Assembly (NCBI GenBank): GCA_903838675.1
Contig: CAILZI010000116.1
Span: forward strand, 1 to 64,000
Source: an uncultured Verrucomicrobiota bacterium
GTDB lineage: Bacteria; Verrucomicrobiota; Verrucomicrobiia; Verrucomicrobiales; Verrucomicrobiaceae
Reading direction: 5' to 3'
Length of the DNA: 64,000 nt
Position numbers and translations under genes: made by a program
The notes under the pieces: generated by a model
Told to the model about the DNA's origin: nothing
Databases searched by the model: none
What the model saw: only the letters and a program-made list of their open reading frames with translations
Shown: positions 1 to 7,185 of the stretch, piece after piece
Layout: every line of letters begins with the position of its first letter
Numbering within the stretch: position 1 is the first letter of the stretch

Positions 1-755
1 AGATGCATGGCTTCATCCACTTTATCCGTAGCCTGCATGATCCAGTCATCCGCACGACTGGTGTCCACGGGCGGTGTTTCCAACAGCATGGCCACGGCAC
101 GGCAGAAAATATGGCGTGCTTTGAGGCCTATCTCGGCGGATTGCAGATTCAGATGCTCCGTAGACTGGCACCAAGTCAGGGCCTCCTCTGTGACCTGCAT
201 GGCCTCCAGCATCCTGGGGGAAGAAACTTCCAGCAGCAACGCAGCGCGGTTGATCAGCAAGGTCGGAAGAAGCGCGGTATTCATAGGGAGTTCCTTTGCC
301 ACACTCTCCTCGATCACGGTTTTGCCATGATCGAGCGACAGCAGTGCGGTCTGCAGGCTTTCAGAGGTTCCTTGAGCACGGAGGGCCAGCGAACGGTTCA
401 TCCACGCCAGCGCCAACCGTCCGCGATACTGAGAGTCTTCCTCCAGAGGCAGCTTCTGGAGGTGATGGATGGCCTCGTCGAAGCTGTGAACCGCTGCGAC
501 CAGCTCAGCTTGATTGCCAAGGCGTGTCAGGACATCTCCCCGGTTCATCCAACAGGCTGTAAGCAGCCAGCGGAACCAAGAACTCTCCTCGAACGGAAGC
601 TCGCGACGTATCGCCAAAGCTTGGTCAAAGCAATTCAGGGACTCTGACAGCACTTTTGGGTTATTGGCGGAGAGCAGTGCGATGCCTCGTTTCATCCAAA
701 CTTTTGCCAAGGCGTTGCGTTCGTCAGGTGAATCTTCGTGAGTGGCAGGGGGCAT
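1..755 (-). CDS. TPR-type repeat protein, 3' end cut off by the window edge
   Basis: The minus strand is open from about 850 down to base 1 with no stop, so the C-terminus lies outside the window. The translation reads as helical repeats of roughly 40-50 residues, each carrying a pattern like W-M-N-R-x-x-x-L or I-N-R-A-x-L-L, which is the look of tetratricopeptide-type repeats. No catalytic motif or signal peptide is visible. An ATG at 755 (MPPATHEDSP) is my start; an in-frame ATG at 788 (MRLSLLSK) is the alternative, and neither has a clear Shine-Dalgarno. It is divergent from tonB, so the two probably share the 756-918 spacer as promoter region. A TPR scaffold role is inference. The plus-strand frames here are shadows. 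Confidence 0.7.
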   Translation of the reverse strand, partial: MPPATHEDSPDERNALAKVWMKRGIALLSANNPKVLSESLNCFDQALAIRRELPFEESSWFRWLLTACWMNRGDVLTRLGNQAELVAAVHSFDEAIHHLQKLPLEEDSQYRGRLALAWMNRSLALRAQGTSESLQTALLSLDHGKTVIEESVAKELPMNTALLPTLLINRAALLLEVSSPRMLEAMQVTEEALTWCQSTEHLNLQSAEIGLKARHIFCRAVAMLLETPPVDTSRADDWIMQATDKVDEAMH

Positions 756-918
756 TTGGCAGGGCTTGGAGAGCAATGAGAGCCGCATCGGCAGCAAGAT
801 AAGAGCAATAATGCGACTGAGTCGCAATTGCAAGTTGACATGCCAATCTTACGTTTCATCCTCCGCACCCGCCCCGCCTTGTGCAATGACCTCCTCAGTG
901 ATAAACACCCTGCCCACC

Positions 919-1728
919 ATGGGCTACGACCTTCCAAAACCAAGACCTGCTGCTGCACCGCCAGTCGCGTCTGTGTTGAGGCGTCGAAGTGGTCTGATGC
1001 AGATAGTCATCACGCTGTCTTGGATCGTTGGGATCACTGGAAGCTTTTTGACCGTGGGCGTCATTGGCATGTTTGCGGATGATCTGCCGCCGATTCACCT
1101 GAAGACGCTTGAAGACCTCGAGAACGCCACTGAACTGCCGATGGTGGAGACATCCATGGCTGAACTGATGTCGATGGAAGCCAGTGCGGATCAGCCTGCT
1201 GAAACTGAGCCGGTGCTGCCCGTTGAGATTCCCGAAGCCATTGAGACACCGCCTGAACATCTAGATCTACCGGAGATCGCGGAGGCGATGACGATGGAGG
1301 ACATCTTTGCCGTTCCAACTGCGCCGAAGATTGAGGATGCGCTGCGTCCGATTGATCCTGTGAAACAGCAGACGCCCACCGTGCCAACACGCCCGCGCAG
1401 CGCTCCCGTGGCCAGCAGTGGCGGCACACGTTCCAATACAACGCAGGCGGGCACCGCAGGCGGCAGCGGCACTGCAGGAAGCGGTGGCAAAGGCAAGTTT
1501 CCACAGCCCTCCTATCCGGACTTTGCGCGCAGTTCAGGCATGCAGGGAACGGTGCGCCTGAGCATCAGCGTGGGCCCTTCGGGGGCAGTCGATGGCGTCA
1601 GCGTCATCAGCAGCACCGGCTTCAGTGCCCTGGATGAGTATGCGGCCTCCCATGTGCGCCGGAACTGGCGCTGGCCAGCGGGCACAGCGCACCGCTACAC
1701 CTTGCCGCTGACCTTCCGCCTGCGCTGA
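919..1728 (+). CDS. tonB: TonB-like energy transducer
   Basis: About 269 residues. It begins with a short Pro-rich cytoplasmic segment, then an RRRSG basic cluster and one membrane helix at about residues 26-50. A long periplasmic linker rich in acidic, Pro and finally Gly/Ser residues follows. The last 80 residues are a TonB C-terminal domain: YPDFARSSGMQGTV, then VGPSG..DGV..ISSTGF..LDEYA, ending in TFRLR. The protein passes proton-motive-force energy to outer-membrane receptors. exbB and exbD follow directly, forming a complete TonB-ExbB-ExbD system. Start: ATG at 919 (MGYDLPKPRP) places the helix as expected; ATG 886 is possible, while the frame's upstream extension to 742 lies in the promoter region and looks non-coding. 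Confidence 0.85.
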   Translation: MGYDLPKPRPAAAPPVASVLRRRSGLMQIVITLSWIVGITGSFLTVGVIGMFADDLPPIHLKTLEDLENATELPMVETSMAELMSMEASADQPAETEPVLPVEIPEAIETPPEHLDLPEIAEAMTMEDIFAVPTAPKIEDALRPIDPVKQQTPTVPTRPRSAPVASSGGTRSNTTQAGTAGGSGTAGSGGKGKFPQPSYPDFARSSGMQGTVRLSISVGPSGAVDGVSVISSTGFSALDEYAASHVRRNWRWPAGTAHRYTLPLTFRLR

Positions 1729-1768
1729 AGCCATTCTTATTTCCGACCTGCCTGTTTTGATTCTCCCC

Positions 1769-2410
1769 ATGCCTATTCTCGCCAACGCCGTCGTCGATCT
1801 CTTTCACAAGGGTGGACCCATCATGTATCCCATCGCAGTGGTCACGGTCGTGGCTGTCTGCATCTTTGTGGAGCGTGTGTTTTGGTGGGTGCGCTTTGCC
1901 ACCAAGCGCTCTGTCAAACAGCTGGATGAAGTCTATGAGAAACTGGAGGCCGGAGACCTCGCCCAGGCTATCGCGCAGTCGGCGAAATCCAGTGATCCGG
2001 TGGTGCGCATGATTCATCATGGGCTCAATCACCGCCACACCAGCATGCAGGGCGCGCTGGAAGTCGCCGCAGGTCAGGAGCTGCGAGATGCGGGCCGCTA
2101 CCTGAGCGCGATGGATACGATTGTTACTCTCGCACCCCTGCTGGGTTTGCTGGGAACTGTGACTGGAATTATGGGAAGCTTCACCAGCATCGGCAGCAGT
2201 GAACTTGCCGTCGAAAAAGTCACGGGTGGTATTGGTGAGGCACTGATCGCCACCGCTGCCGGTCTCGGCATCGCGATTGGCACACTGGTGCCGATGAACT
2301 ACTTCCACTCACGACTTGCTGCCTTGAAGTTCGATCTCGAAGCTGCGGCAAACAATGTGCTGATTCTTGCTGTGCAGCACGGGTTTGACAAAGTCACTCC
2401 AAAGGCCTGA
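1769..2410 (+). CDS. exbB: ExbB/TolQ/MotA-family proton channel
   Basis: 213 residues. There is an N-terminal helix (MYPIAVVTVVAVCIFVERVF), a cytoplasmic loop with the family's basic and helical content, and two C-terminal membrane helices with the conserved TLAPLLGLLGTVTGI and GIGEALIATAAGLGIAIG signatures. ExbB pentamers surround an ExbD dimer and form the proton channel that drives TonB. ATG at 1769 gives MPILANAVVD; an upstream TTG at 1757 is less likely. It sits 40 nt after tonB and 7 nt before exbD, so the three are surely co-transcribed. Confidence 0.93.
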   Translation: MPILANAVVDLFHKGGPIMYPIAVVTVVAVCIFVERVFWWVRFATKRSVKQLDEVYEKLEAGDLAQAIAQSAKSSDPVVRMIHHGLNHRHTSMQGALEVAAGQELRDAGRYLSAMDTIVTLAPLLGLLGTVTGIMGSFTSIGSSELAVEKVTGGIGEALIATAAGLGIAIGTLVPMNYFHSRLAALKFDLEAAANNVLILAVQHGFDKVTPKA

Positions 2411-2417
2411 TCCCACT

Positions 2418-2846
2418 GTGAAACTTCATTCGCCATTGCCCGAACGAAAGACGCGGCTGGAAATCATCCCGCTCATTGACGTGATGTTTTTCCTGCTGGC
2501 CTCCTTCATGATGGTCAGCCTCACGATGAGCAAGCAGCAGACCATCAAGGTCAACCTGCCTGTGGCATCCTCAGCGCAGTCCGACTTCAAGCCGGACATG
2601 ATCAATCTCGCGGTGAACGCCACTGGCGATGTGTTTTTCGACAAGGCAGCCATCACGCTGCCTGAGCTGGAGCGCAAACTTGGCGAACGTTTCGGCAAGG
2701 ACCCTGCCACGCCTGTTTACATCAGCGCCGATGTGAACACGCGGTACGCCGATCTTGTGAAAGTGCTCGATGCCGCCAAGCGCGTCGGATTCACCAAGGT
2801 GGCCTTCAACGTCAAACCCGTGAACGCGGCCAAGCCGGCACTCTGA
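2418..2846 (+). CDS. exbD: ExbD/TolR-family biopolymer transport protein
   Basis: 142 residues starting at a GTG seven bases after the exbB stop. The sequence RLEIIPLIDVMFFLLASFMM is the family's signature membrane helix; the Asp in PLIDVMF is the proton-carrying residue. The periplasmic domain follows, ending with VYISADVNTRYADLVKVLDAAKRVGFTKV, the usual ExbD/TolR fold. An in-frame ORF opening at 2367 would overlap exbB by 44 nt and adds residues unlike ExbD, so I chose the GTG. The partner is ExbB and it energises TonB. Confidence 0.93.
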   Translation: MKLHSPLPERKTRLEIIPLIDVMFFLLASFMMVSLTMSKQQTIKVNLPVASSAQSDFKPDMINLAVNATGDVFFDKAAITLPELERKLGERFGKDPATPVYISADVNTRYADLVKVLDAAKRVGFTKVAFNVKPVNAAKPAL

Positions 2847-2848
2847 CC

Positions 2849-3394
2849 ATGAAGCGTCTGCTCACCACGTTGCTGGTTGTCATCTCGCTGGGGCTTTGCG
2901 CCGTTTGCCTCGTGCAATGGAAGCGAGAGGCGCGCCTGCGCGATCACATTCAGGATCTGGTCAAACAACTCGAAGCGGAAAATACCCTGCGCATCGAGGC
3001 TGAGCGCAAGGTGCGTGAGTATGAAAAGGAAATCGCCCGCCTGACTCAACTGCGTGCGGAAGTGGAGGCCAAACTCGTTGAAGTATCCCGCGAGTACAAC
3101 GATCTCTCTGCCGACTCCGTGGCGCGTGGCATCTCCATCGCCATCTACATGCGCGAGCTGATGCAGATGCAGCATGGTCTGGAGGCGACCCAGCGCGCGT
3201 TTGGCAAGGAAGCGGAGGCGATCAAAAGCCACAACAGCGTTGTGACCACGCAGAACAGTGCGATGGAAAAGCAGAATGACCTGCTCAAAAAGCTCGTGGA
3301 AGAGCGGAATGATGCAATAACCAAGCTCAATGCCCGTACGCGGGAGTTCAACGAGCTGGTGGAGAAGTACAACAAGCTGGCGAAGAGCCGGTGA
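2849..3394 (+). CDS. Single-pass membrane coiled-coil protein, function unknown
   Basis: 181 residues. An N-terminal signal anchor (residues 4-22, LLTTLLVVISLGLCAVCLV) is followed by almost continuous charged heptads: about residues 28-85 and again 115-178, separated by a short less charged stretch around AYMRELMQMQ. No cysteine network, lipobox or enzyme motif is seen. It starts 2 nt after the exbD stop, so it is part of the same transcript. A protein of this shape after exbD could be a periplasmic scaffold or a spacer for the TonB complex, but that is inference only. I do not recognise a named family. Confidence 0.8.
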   Translation: MKRLLTTLLVVISLGLCAVCLVQWKREARLRDHIQDLVKQLEAENTLRIEAERKVREYEKEIARLTQLRAEVEAKLVEVSREYNDLSADSVARGISIAIYMRELMQMQHGLEATQRAFGKEAEAIKSHNSVVTTQNSAMEKQNDLLKKLVEERNDAITKLNARTREFNELVEKYNKLAKSR

Positions 3395-3439
3395 TCCGTG
3401 CTTGCCATTCGGGCCCGGCTGCGAAAGACTCGCGCCCGC

Positions 3440-4720
3440 ATGAGCCAACCAGCCACTCCTGACATCACCCGACTTCGCGATCTGTCGCCGCAGCAACGCC
3501 GTTCCGGACTCGCCGCATGGCTGGGCTGGATGTTTGACGGTCTCGACATGCATCTCTACACGCTCGTCGCGACGGCCTTCGTGGCATCGCTGCTCGTTGT
3601 GCCGGAGAGCGATCCAAGCGTGGGCACCTATGGTTCCATCATCCAGGCCGCGTTTCTGGTGGGCTGGGCGGTTGGTGGGGCGTTTTTTGGCCGCATCGGC
3701 GATGTGCTGGGCCGCAGCAAGGCACTGACGCTGACGATTCTGACCTACGCGTGCTTCACCGGGCTGTCGTTCTTTGCGCAGACTTGGTGGCACCTCATGA
3801 TCTTCCGCTTCCTTGCCGCACTGGGCATTGGAGGTGAATGGGCTGTGGGCGCTTCGCTGCTCTCGGAGACGTGGCCGAAGAAGTGGCGGCCGTGGATCGC
3901 CGCCACGCTGCAAAGTGCTGTGAACTGCGGTGTGCTGCTGGCATGCCTGGCGGGCTATCTTCTCGCGGGGCGTGAGCCGCGTTACATTTTCCTCATTGGC
4001 ATTCTGCCGGCGCTGATCACCCTGTGGATTCGCAAAGCTGTGCCTGAGACCGAGGAGTGGACGCAGGCGCGCGAAGGTCAGGAAGTGCCGAAGATCGGCG
4101 ATCTCTTCAGCCCCGCTGTGCGGGGTGTGACGTGGCGGGTGATGCTCATCTGTGCTGTGTCTCTCACAGCGCATTGGACCTTCCTGTTCTGGCAGCAGAA
4201 GCATGTGCTGAGCCTCACTGAGATTGCGTCTCTCAACAAATCCGGCAAGGATGCTGCCGTGGTGACGGCGCTGATGTGGATCATGTTTGGCTCGCTGATC
4301 GGCAACTTCATCAACGGCGGTCTGGCGAAGATCTTTGGCTATCGCAACACCATCGTCGGCATGATGCTGGCCTACTTTGGCATCATGTACCTCTCGTTTT
4401 CGCAGGTGTGGAGCTGGGAGGCCACGAAATGGCAGTTTGCCGTCATTGGTGCCTGCCAGGGGGTGTTTGGCCTCTTCACCATGTGCCTGCCGCCGCTCTT
4501 TCCCGTGCTGCTGCGCACCACGGGCTCCGGCTTTTGCTACAACATCGGCCGCATTGTTGCTGCGGGTGGCACGGTGTTTTTCGGAATCTTTGTGAAGGTG
4601 GGAGACTTCCGCACTGCACTGCTCTATGCCGGCTTCCTTTTCATCCCCTCTGCCGCCGTGGCGATGCTGCTGCCGTCTGAGCCGAAGGAGGCCGATGGCA
4701 TGGCGAGCGCGGTGGACTGA
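3440..4720 (+). CDS. Major facilitator superfamily transporter (metabolite:H+ symporter type)
   Basis: 426 residues with about twelve hydrophobic helices. The N-half contains the MFS loop signature GRIGDVLGRSKAL and the helix-4 motif RFLAALGIGGEWAVGASLL; the opening LAAWLGWMFDGLDMHLYTLV is typical of the aromatic-acid/sialate-like symporter branches. The substrate cannot be read from sequence. Start ATG at 3440 (MSQPATPDITRL); the frame opens at a GTG at 3398 but the extra residues are basic and not membrane-like. It follows the coiled-coil gene by 45 nt and may be the end of the tonB operon, which would suggest a solute brought in by the TonB system. Confidence 0.85.
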   Translation: MSQPATPDITRLRDLSPQQRRSGLAAWLGWMFDGLDMHLYTLVATAFVASLLVVPESDPSVGTYGSIIQAAFLVGWAVGGAFFGRIGDVLGRSKALTLTILTYACFTGLSFFAQTWWHLMIFRFLAALGIGGEWAVGASLLSETWPKKWRPWIAATLQSAVNCGVLLACLAGYLLAGREPRYIFLIGILPALITLWIRKAVPETEEWTQAREGQEVPKIGDLFSPAVRGVTWRVMLICAVSLTAHWTFLFWQQKHVLSLTEIASLNKSGKDAAVVTALMWIMFGSLIGNFINGGLAKIFGYRNTIVGMMLAYFGIMYLSFSQVWSWEATKWQFAVIGACQGVFGLFTMCLPPLFPVLLRTTGSGFCYNIGRIVAAGGTVFFGIFVKVGDFRTALLYAGFLFIPSAAVAMLLPSEPKEADGMASAVD

Positions 4721-4738
4721 TCAAGCGCGCCGTTTGCT

Positions 4739-5608
4739 TCAATGGCTCGGCGTGTAAAAGGCGTAGGTCTTCGAAAAACCCTCCACTGTGCAATCACACA
4801 CATGGCGGACTTCCTGTTCTGCCTCCATTCGCTTCACTGCGGCTTCGGTGAACAGGATTTTTTGCTTTTGGGTGGCGGCCACTTTTTCGACGCGAAAGAC
4901 GAAGTTTACTTCAGGTCCGTGCAAATTGAGCTCATTCATCGTCGGAACGGTGCCGAGCATGGCGGCGCCGAAATGCAGCACGACTCGGAAGGGAGGATTT
5001 GCCGCGAGCTGCGCTTCGTAAAGCTTTGACACGGCCTGGCGCACCTGGATGGCGCTGTCTGCGGTGTCGTCCCAGTAGCAGAAGAAACCATCACCGAGGT
5101 ACTTCGACATGTGGCCGCCACATTCGTCGATGATCTGGCGGCAGGTTTTGAACCAGCTGCCGGTCATGCGCGGAAACTGCGCACCCGGGAGTGTCTGTGA
5201 GAGCTGGGTGGAGCCAATGATGTCCGCCACCATGAGCCAGCACTGGGCCTGACGGATGTGGATCATCGTCGAAGCCATGACCTGCTGGCCGGCAGGGTGC
5301 ATGGCGCTGAGAATTTCCGAGGCAAATTCCAGCTCATTGCTGGCGATGCGAATGATGTCGCCATTGTGCAGCCGGACCGACTGCGAGATGCGGCGGCCGT
5401 TTACATAGGTGCCGTTTGCACTGCCAAGATCGACGAGCCAGAATTCGCGCTCGCCCTGCGCCTGGATGATGGCGTGGCGGCGCGAGACTTCACTGTCGGC
5501 CAGCGAGAGTGAGTTGTCCGGAGCACGGCCGATGGAACTGGTGCCGTTCAGATCATGGCGCTCCCCATTGGGCAGGCGCAGCCAGGATTGGAGGAGGTTG
5601 GTGCTCAT
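4739..5608 (-). CDS. FHA domain-class III nucleotide cyclase fusion
   Basis: 289 residues from ATG 5608 (5635 is an upstream alternative). Residues about 25-95 form an FHA phosphothreonine-binding domain: SSIGRAP, SEVSRRHA and DLGSANGTYVNGR carry the GR, SxxH and NG motifs. Residues about 125-285 form a class III cyclase catalytic domain. Both metal-binding Asp are present (D129 in VADIIGST and D173 in YLGDGFF), as are the transition-state Asn and Arg (N235 and R239 in PEVNFVFRVEK), so it looks active. No membrane helix is seen, so it is probably cytoplasmic. Phosphoprotein binding may control cyclic nucleotide output. It is convergent with the MFS gene. Confidence 0.88.
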   Translation of the reverse strand: MSTNLLQSWLRLPNGERHDLNGTSSIGRAPDNSLSLADSEVSRRHAIIQAQGEREFWLVDLGSANGTYVNGRRISQSVRLHNGDIIRIASNELEFASEILSAMHPAGQQVMASTMIHIRQAQCWLMVADIIGSTQLSQTLPGAQFPRMTGSWFKTCRQIIDECGGHMSKYLGDGFFCYWDDTADSAIQVRQAVSKLYEAQLAANPPFRVVLHFGAAMLGTVPTMNELNLHGPEVNFVFRVEKVAATQKQKILFTEAAVKRMEAEQEVRHVCDCTVEGFSKTYAFYTPSH

Positions 5609-5722
5609 TCTCTGAATTAACGTGAATTCTGACAAAGGATGTCATCCAAGCCAAGATTCCTTGTAAAGAATTATCATCGGGCCGGACCTTGCCCGGGTGC
5701 GCACAGCGGGGAATGTTCATGC

Positions 5723-6007
5723 ATGAACGAAGAGGTGCCGCTTTCACTGCATGCCGTGTTTAACTACGCTGAAGCCGGGCTGTGGTTCATTATTGCGCTG
5801 GTTTTTGCCATCCGGCTGCGCATGCGGCGCCCCTGGCGCTGGCTGCTGCCTGTGGCCTTTGCATGCTTTGGCGTGTCAGATCTAATTGAGGCGCAAACCG
5901 GCGCGTGGTGGGAGCCTTGGTGGCTGTTTGTTCTGAAAGCTGCCTGCGTGCTAGTGTTTCTGCTGGCATGGCGCGCGCATCGGCTGCAGGGAAAGAACCA
6001 TGGCTGA
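5723..6007 (+). CDS. Small integral membrane protein, unknown
   Basis: 94 residues from ATG 5723 (MNEEVPLSL). Three hydrophobic helices are visible: around residues 11-32 (YAEAGLWFIIALVFAIRL), 37-54 (WRWLLPVAFACFGVSDL) and 65-84 (WWLFVLKAACVLVFLLAW), with basic residues after the first. The longer frame beginning at 5639 adds a non-conserved, Cys/Pro-rich stretch and is unlikely to be translated. The stop overlaps the next gene's start by 8 nt, so the two are translationally coupled. I do not recognise the family. Confidence 0.75.
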   Translation: MNEEVPLSLHAVFNYAEAGLWFIIALVFAIRLRMRRPWRWLLPVAFACFGVSDLIEAQTGAWWEPWWLFVLKAACVLVFLLAWRAHRLQGKNHG

Positions 6008-6536
6008 ATCTCCCTTCAAATATTGCAGCGACTGCGGCAAGGACGTGTGGATCACGAGGAGTGACCGCGAGTTTGTCTGTGACGCCTGCGGGTTTCGACA
6101 TTTCATCACCCCTATTCCCGCAGCCGTGGCGCTGCTGCTCGATGCTCAGGACCGTATTCTCGTCATCCGCCGCGCGCATGAACCTGGCTTCGGCCTGCTG
6201 GGCCTGCCTGGTGGCGTCATCGAACCTGAAGAAAGCGGAGAGACGGCTGCTGCGCGCGAAACACACGAAGAGGTGGGCCTTGATCTGCCGGCGAGTGCGT
6301 TTACCTACCTTTGCACGCTGAACAATCGCTACCTGTTTCAAGGCTACAGCTGGCCCACGCTCGATCTCTGCTACATCGCCCGCGTGCAGGACTTTAACAA
6401 GGTGGTGATGCAGGCCTCTGAGGTGTCTGAATTCATGATCTGCGCGCTGGATGAAGTGCCGCTGCAGGACTTCGCGTTTGAGTCGAATGCGGAGGCGGTC
6501 AGACGAGGGAGGATCGTGAATGCGGAGGCGGGATGA
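6000..6536 (+). CDS. Nudix hydrolase with N-terminal zinc ribbon
   Basis: 178 residues. A zinc ribbon (CSDC at 9-12 and CDAC near 27-30) resembles that of NudC/YfcD-like pyrophosphatases. The Nudix box follows: GGVIEPEESGETAAARETHEEVGL fits G-x5-E-x7-R-E-x2-E-E-x-G, with the metal-binding REtHEE core. It hydrolyses a nucleoside diphosphate linked to another group; candidate substrates are NAD(H), ADP-ribose or capped RNA, none of which can be chosen from sequence. Coupled to the upstream small membrane gene through an 8-nt overlap. Confidence 0.88.
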   Translation: MAESPFKYCSDCGKDVWITRSDREFVCDACGFRHFITPIPAAVALLLDAQDRILVIRRAHEPGFGLLGLPGGVIEPEESGETAAARETHEEVGLDLPASAFTYLCTLNNRYLFQGYSWPTLDLCYIARVQDFNKVVMQASEVSEFMICALDEVPLQDFAFESNAEAVRRGRIVNAEAG

Positions 6537-6600
6537 GGGCGCAGGCTGCGGGCACCGCAGGATTGCTTGCCATTTTGGCTTTTGAACTTAGGCTCTTTTT

Positions 6601-7173
6601 ATGCTGCCTATCCTGTCGCAACCAGCCTTCCAACAGCGCGCATTGCCGCTGTCGATCGCGGCATGGCATCAGATGATCGACAAAGGACTGGCTCCAGAAC
6701 GGGCAGAACTCATCCGTGGGGTTATCATCGAAAAAATGAGCAAATCCTTCCTTCACACCAAGCTGGCAGATGCGATGATCGAATTTTTGAGGGCTGCCGT
6801 CAGCGGTCTGTTCTGGATTCGGCAAGAGGCTCCTTTGACTCTCAAGGATTCCGAGCCAGAGCCGGACATCTCCATCGTGGACGGTCGTCGTGACGATTAC
6901 GACGCGCACCCTGTCACCGCCCGCCTCGTCGTTGAAGTGTCTGTCAGCAGTCTGTTGGTGGATCGCGAAATGGCTTCAGTTTATGCAGAAGCCGACGTGG
7001 CGGAATACTGGATCGTCAATGCAACGGAGCGCTGCATCGAGGTGTATCGTGAGCCAGTTAACGGACGTTATCAAACCCAGCAGCGTGTTGCCGAAGGCGA
7101 AGTGCTGGAGTGTGCTGCGCTCAGTGGAGTGAGCGTGAATGTGGCTGGCCTTTTTGCCGGAGTTTCAGCGTAA
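6601..7173 (+). CDS. Uma2-family (DUF820) putative restriction-endonuclease-like protein
   Basis: 190 residues with the Uma2 outline: an early Glu in ERAELIRGVIIEK, the core PEPDISIVDG with the first acidic residue at D89, the beta strand ARLVVEVSVSS with E112, and the signature EYWIVNATERCIEVYREP. These are the PD-(D/E)xK-like elements of the family. The Lys usually found shortly after the VEVS strand is not obvious (DREMASVYAEAD). The family is abundant in cyanobacteria and PVC bacteria, and its cellular role is not known. It is a lone gene with about 60 nt of upstream spacer. Confidence 0.85.
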   Translation: MLPILSQPAFQQRALPLSIAAWHQMIDKGLAPERAELIRGVIIEKMSKSFLHTKLADAMIEFLRAAVSGLFWIRQEAPLTLKDSEPEPDISIVDGRRDDYDAHPVTARLVVEVSVSSLLVDREMASVYAEADVAEYWIVNATERCIEVYREPVNGRYQTQQRVAEGEVLECAALSGVSVNVAGLFAGVSA

Positions 7174-7185
7174 CAGTGCAGGCTC

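Noticed and set aside
3-647. 214-codon plus-strand frame
   Set aside because: It lies opposite a minus-strand TPR-like reading frame that has repeat structure and runs off the edge; the plus frame is compositionally odd and has no family pattern.
2717-4204. 495-codon minus-strand frame
   Set aside because: It is antisense to the exbD, coiled-coil and MFS genes and has no hydrophobic segments or family motifs of its own.
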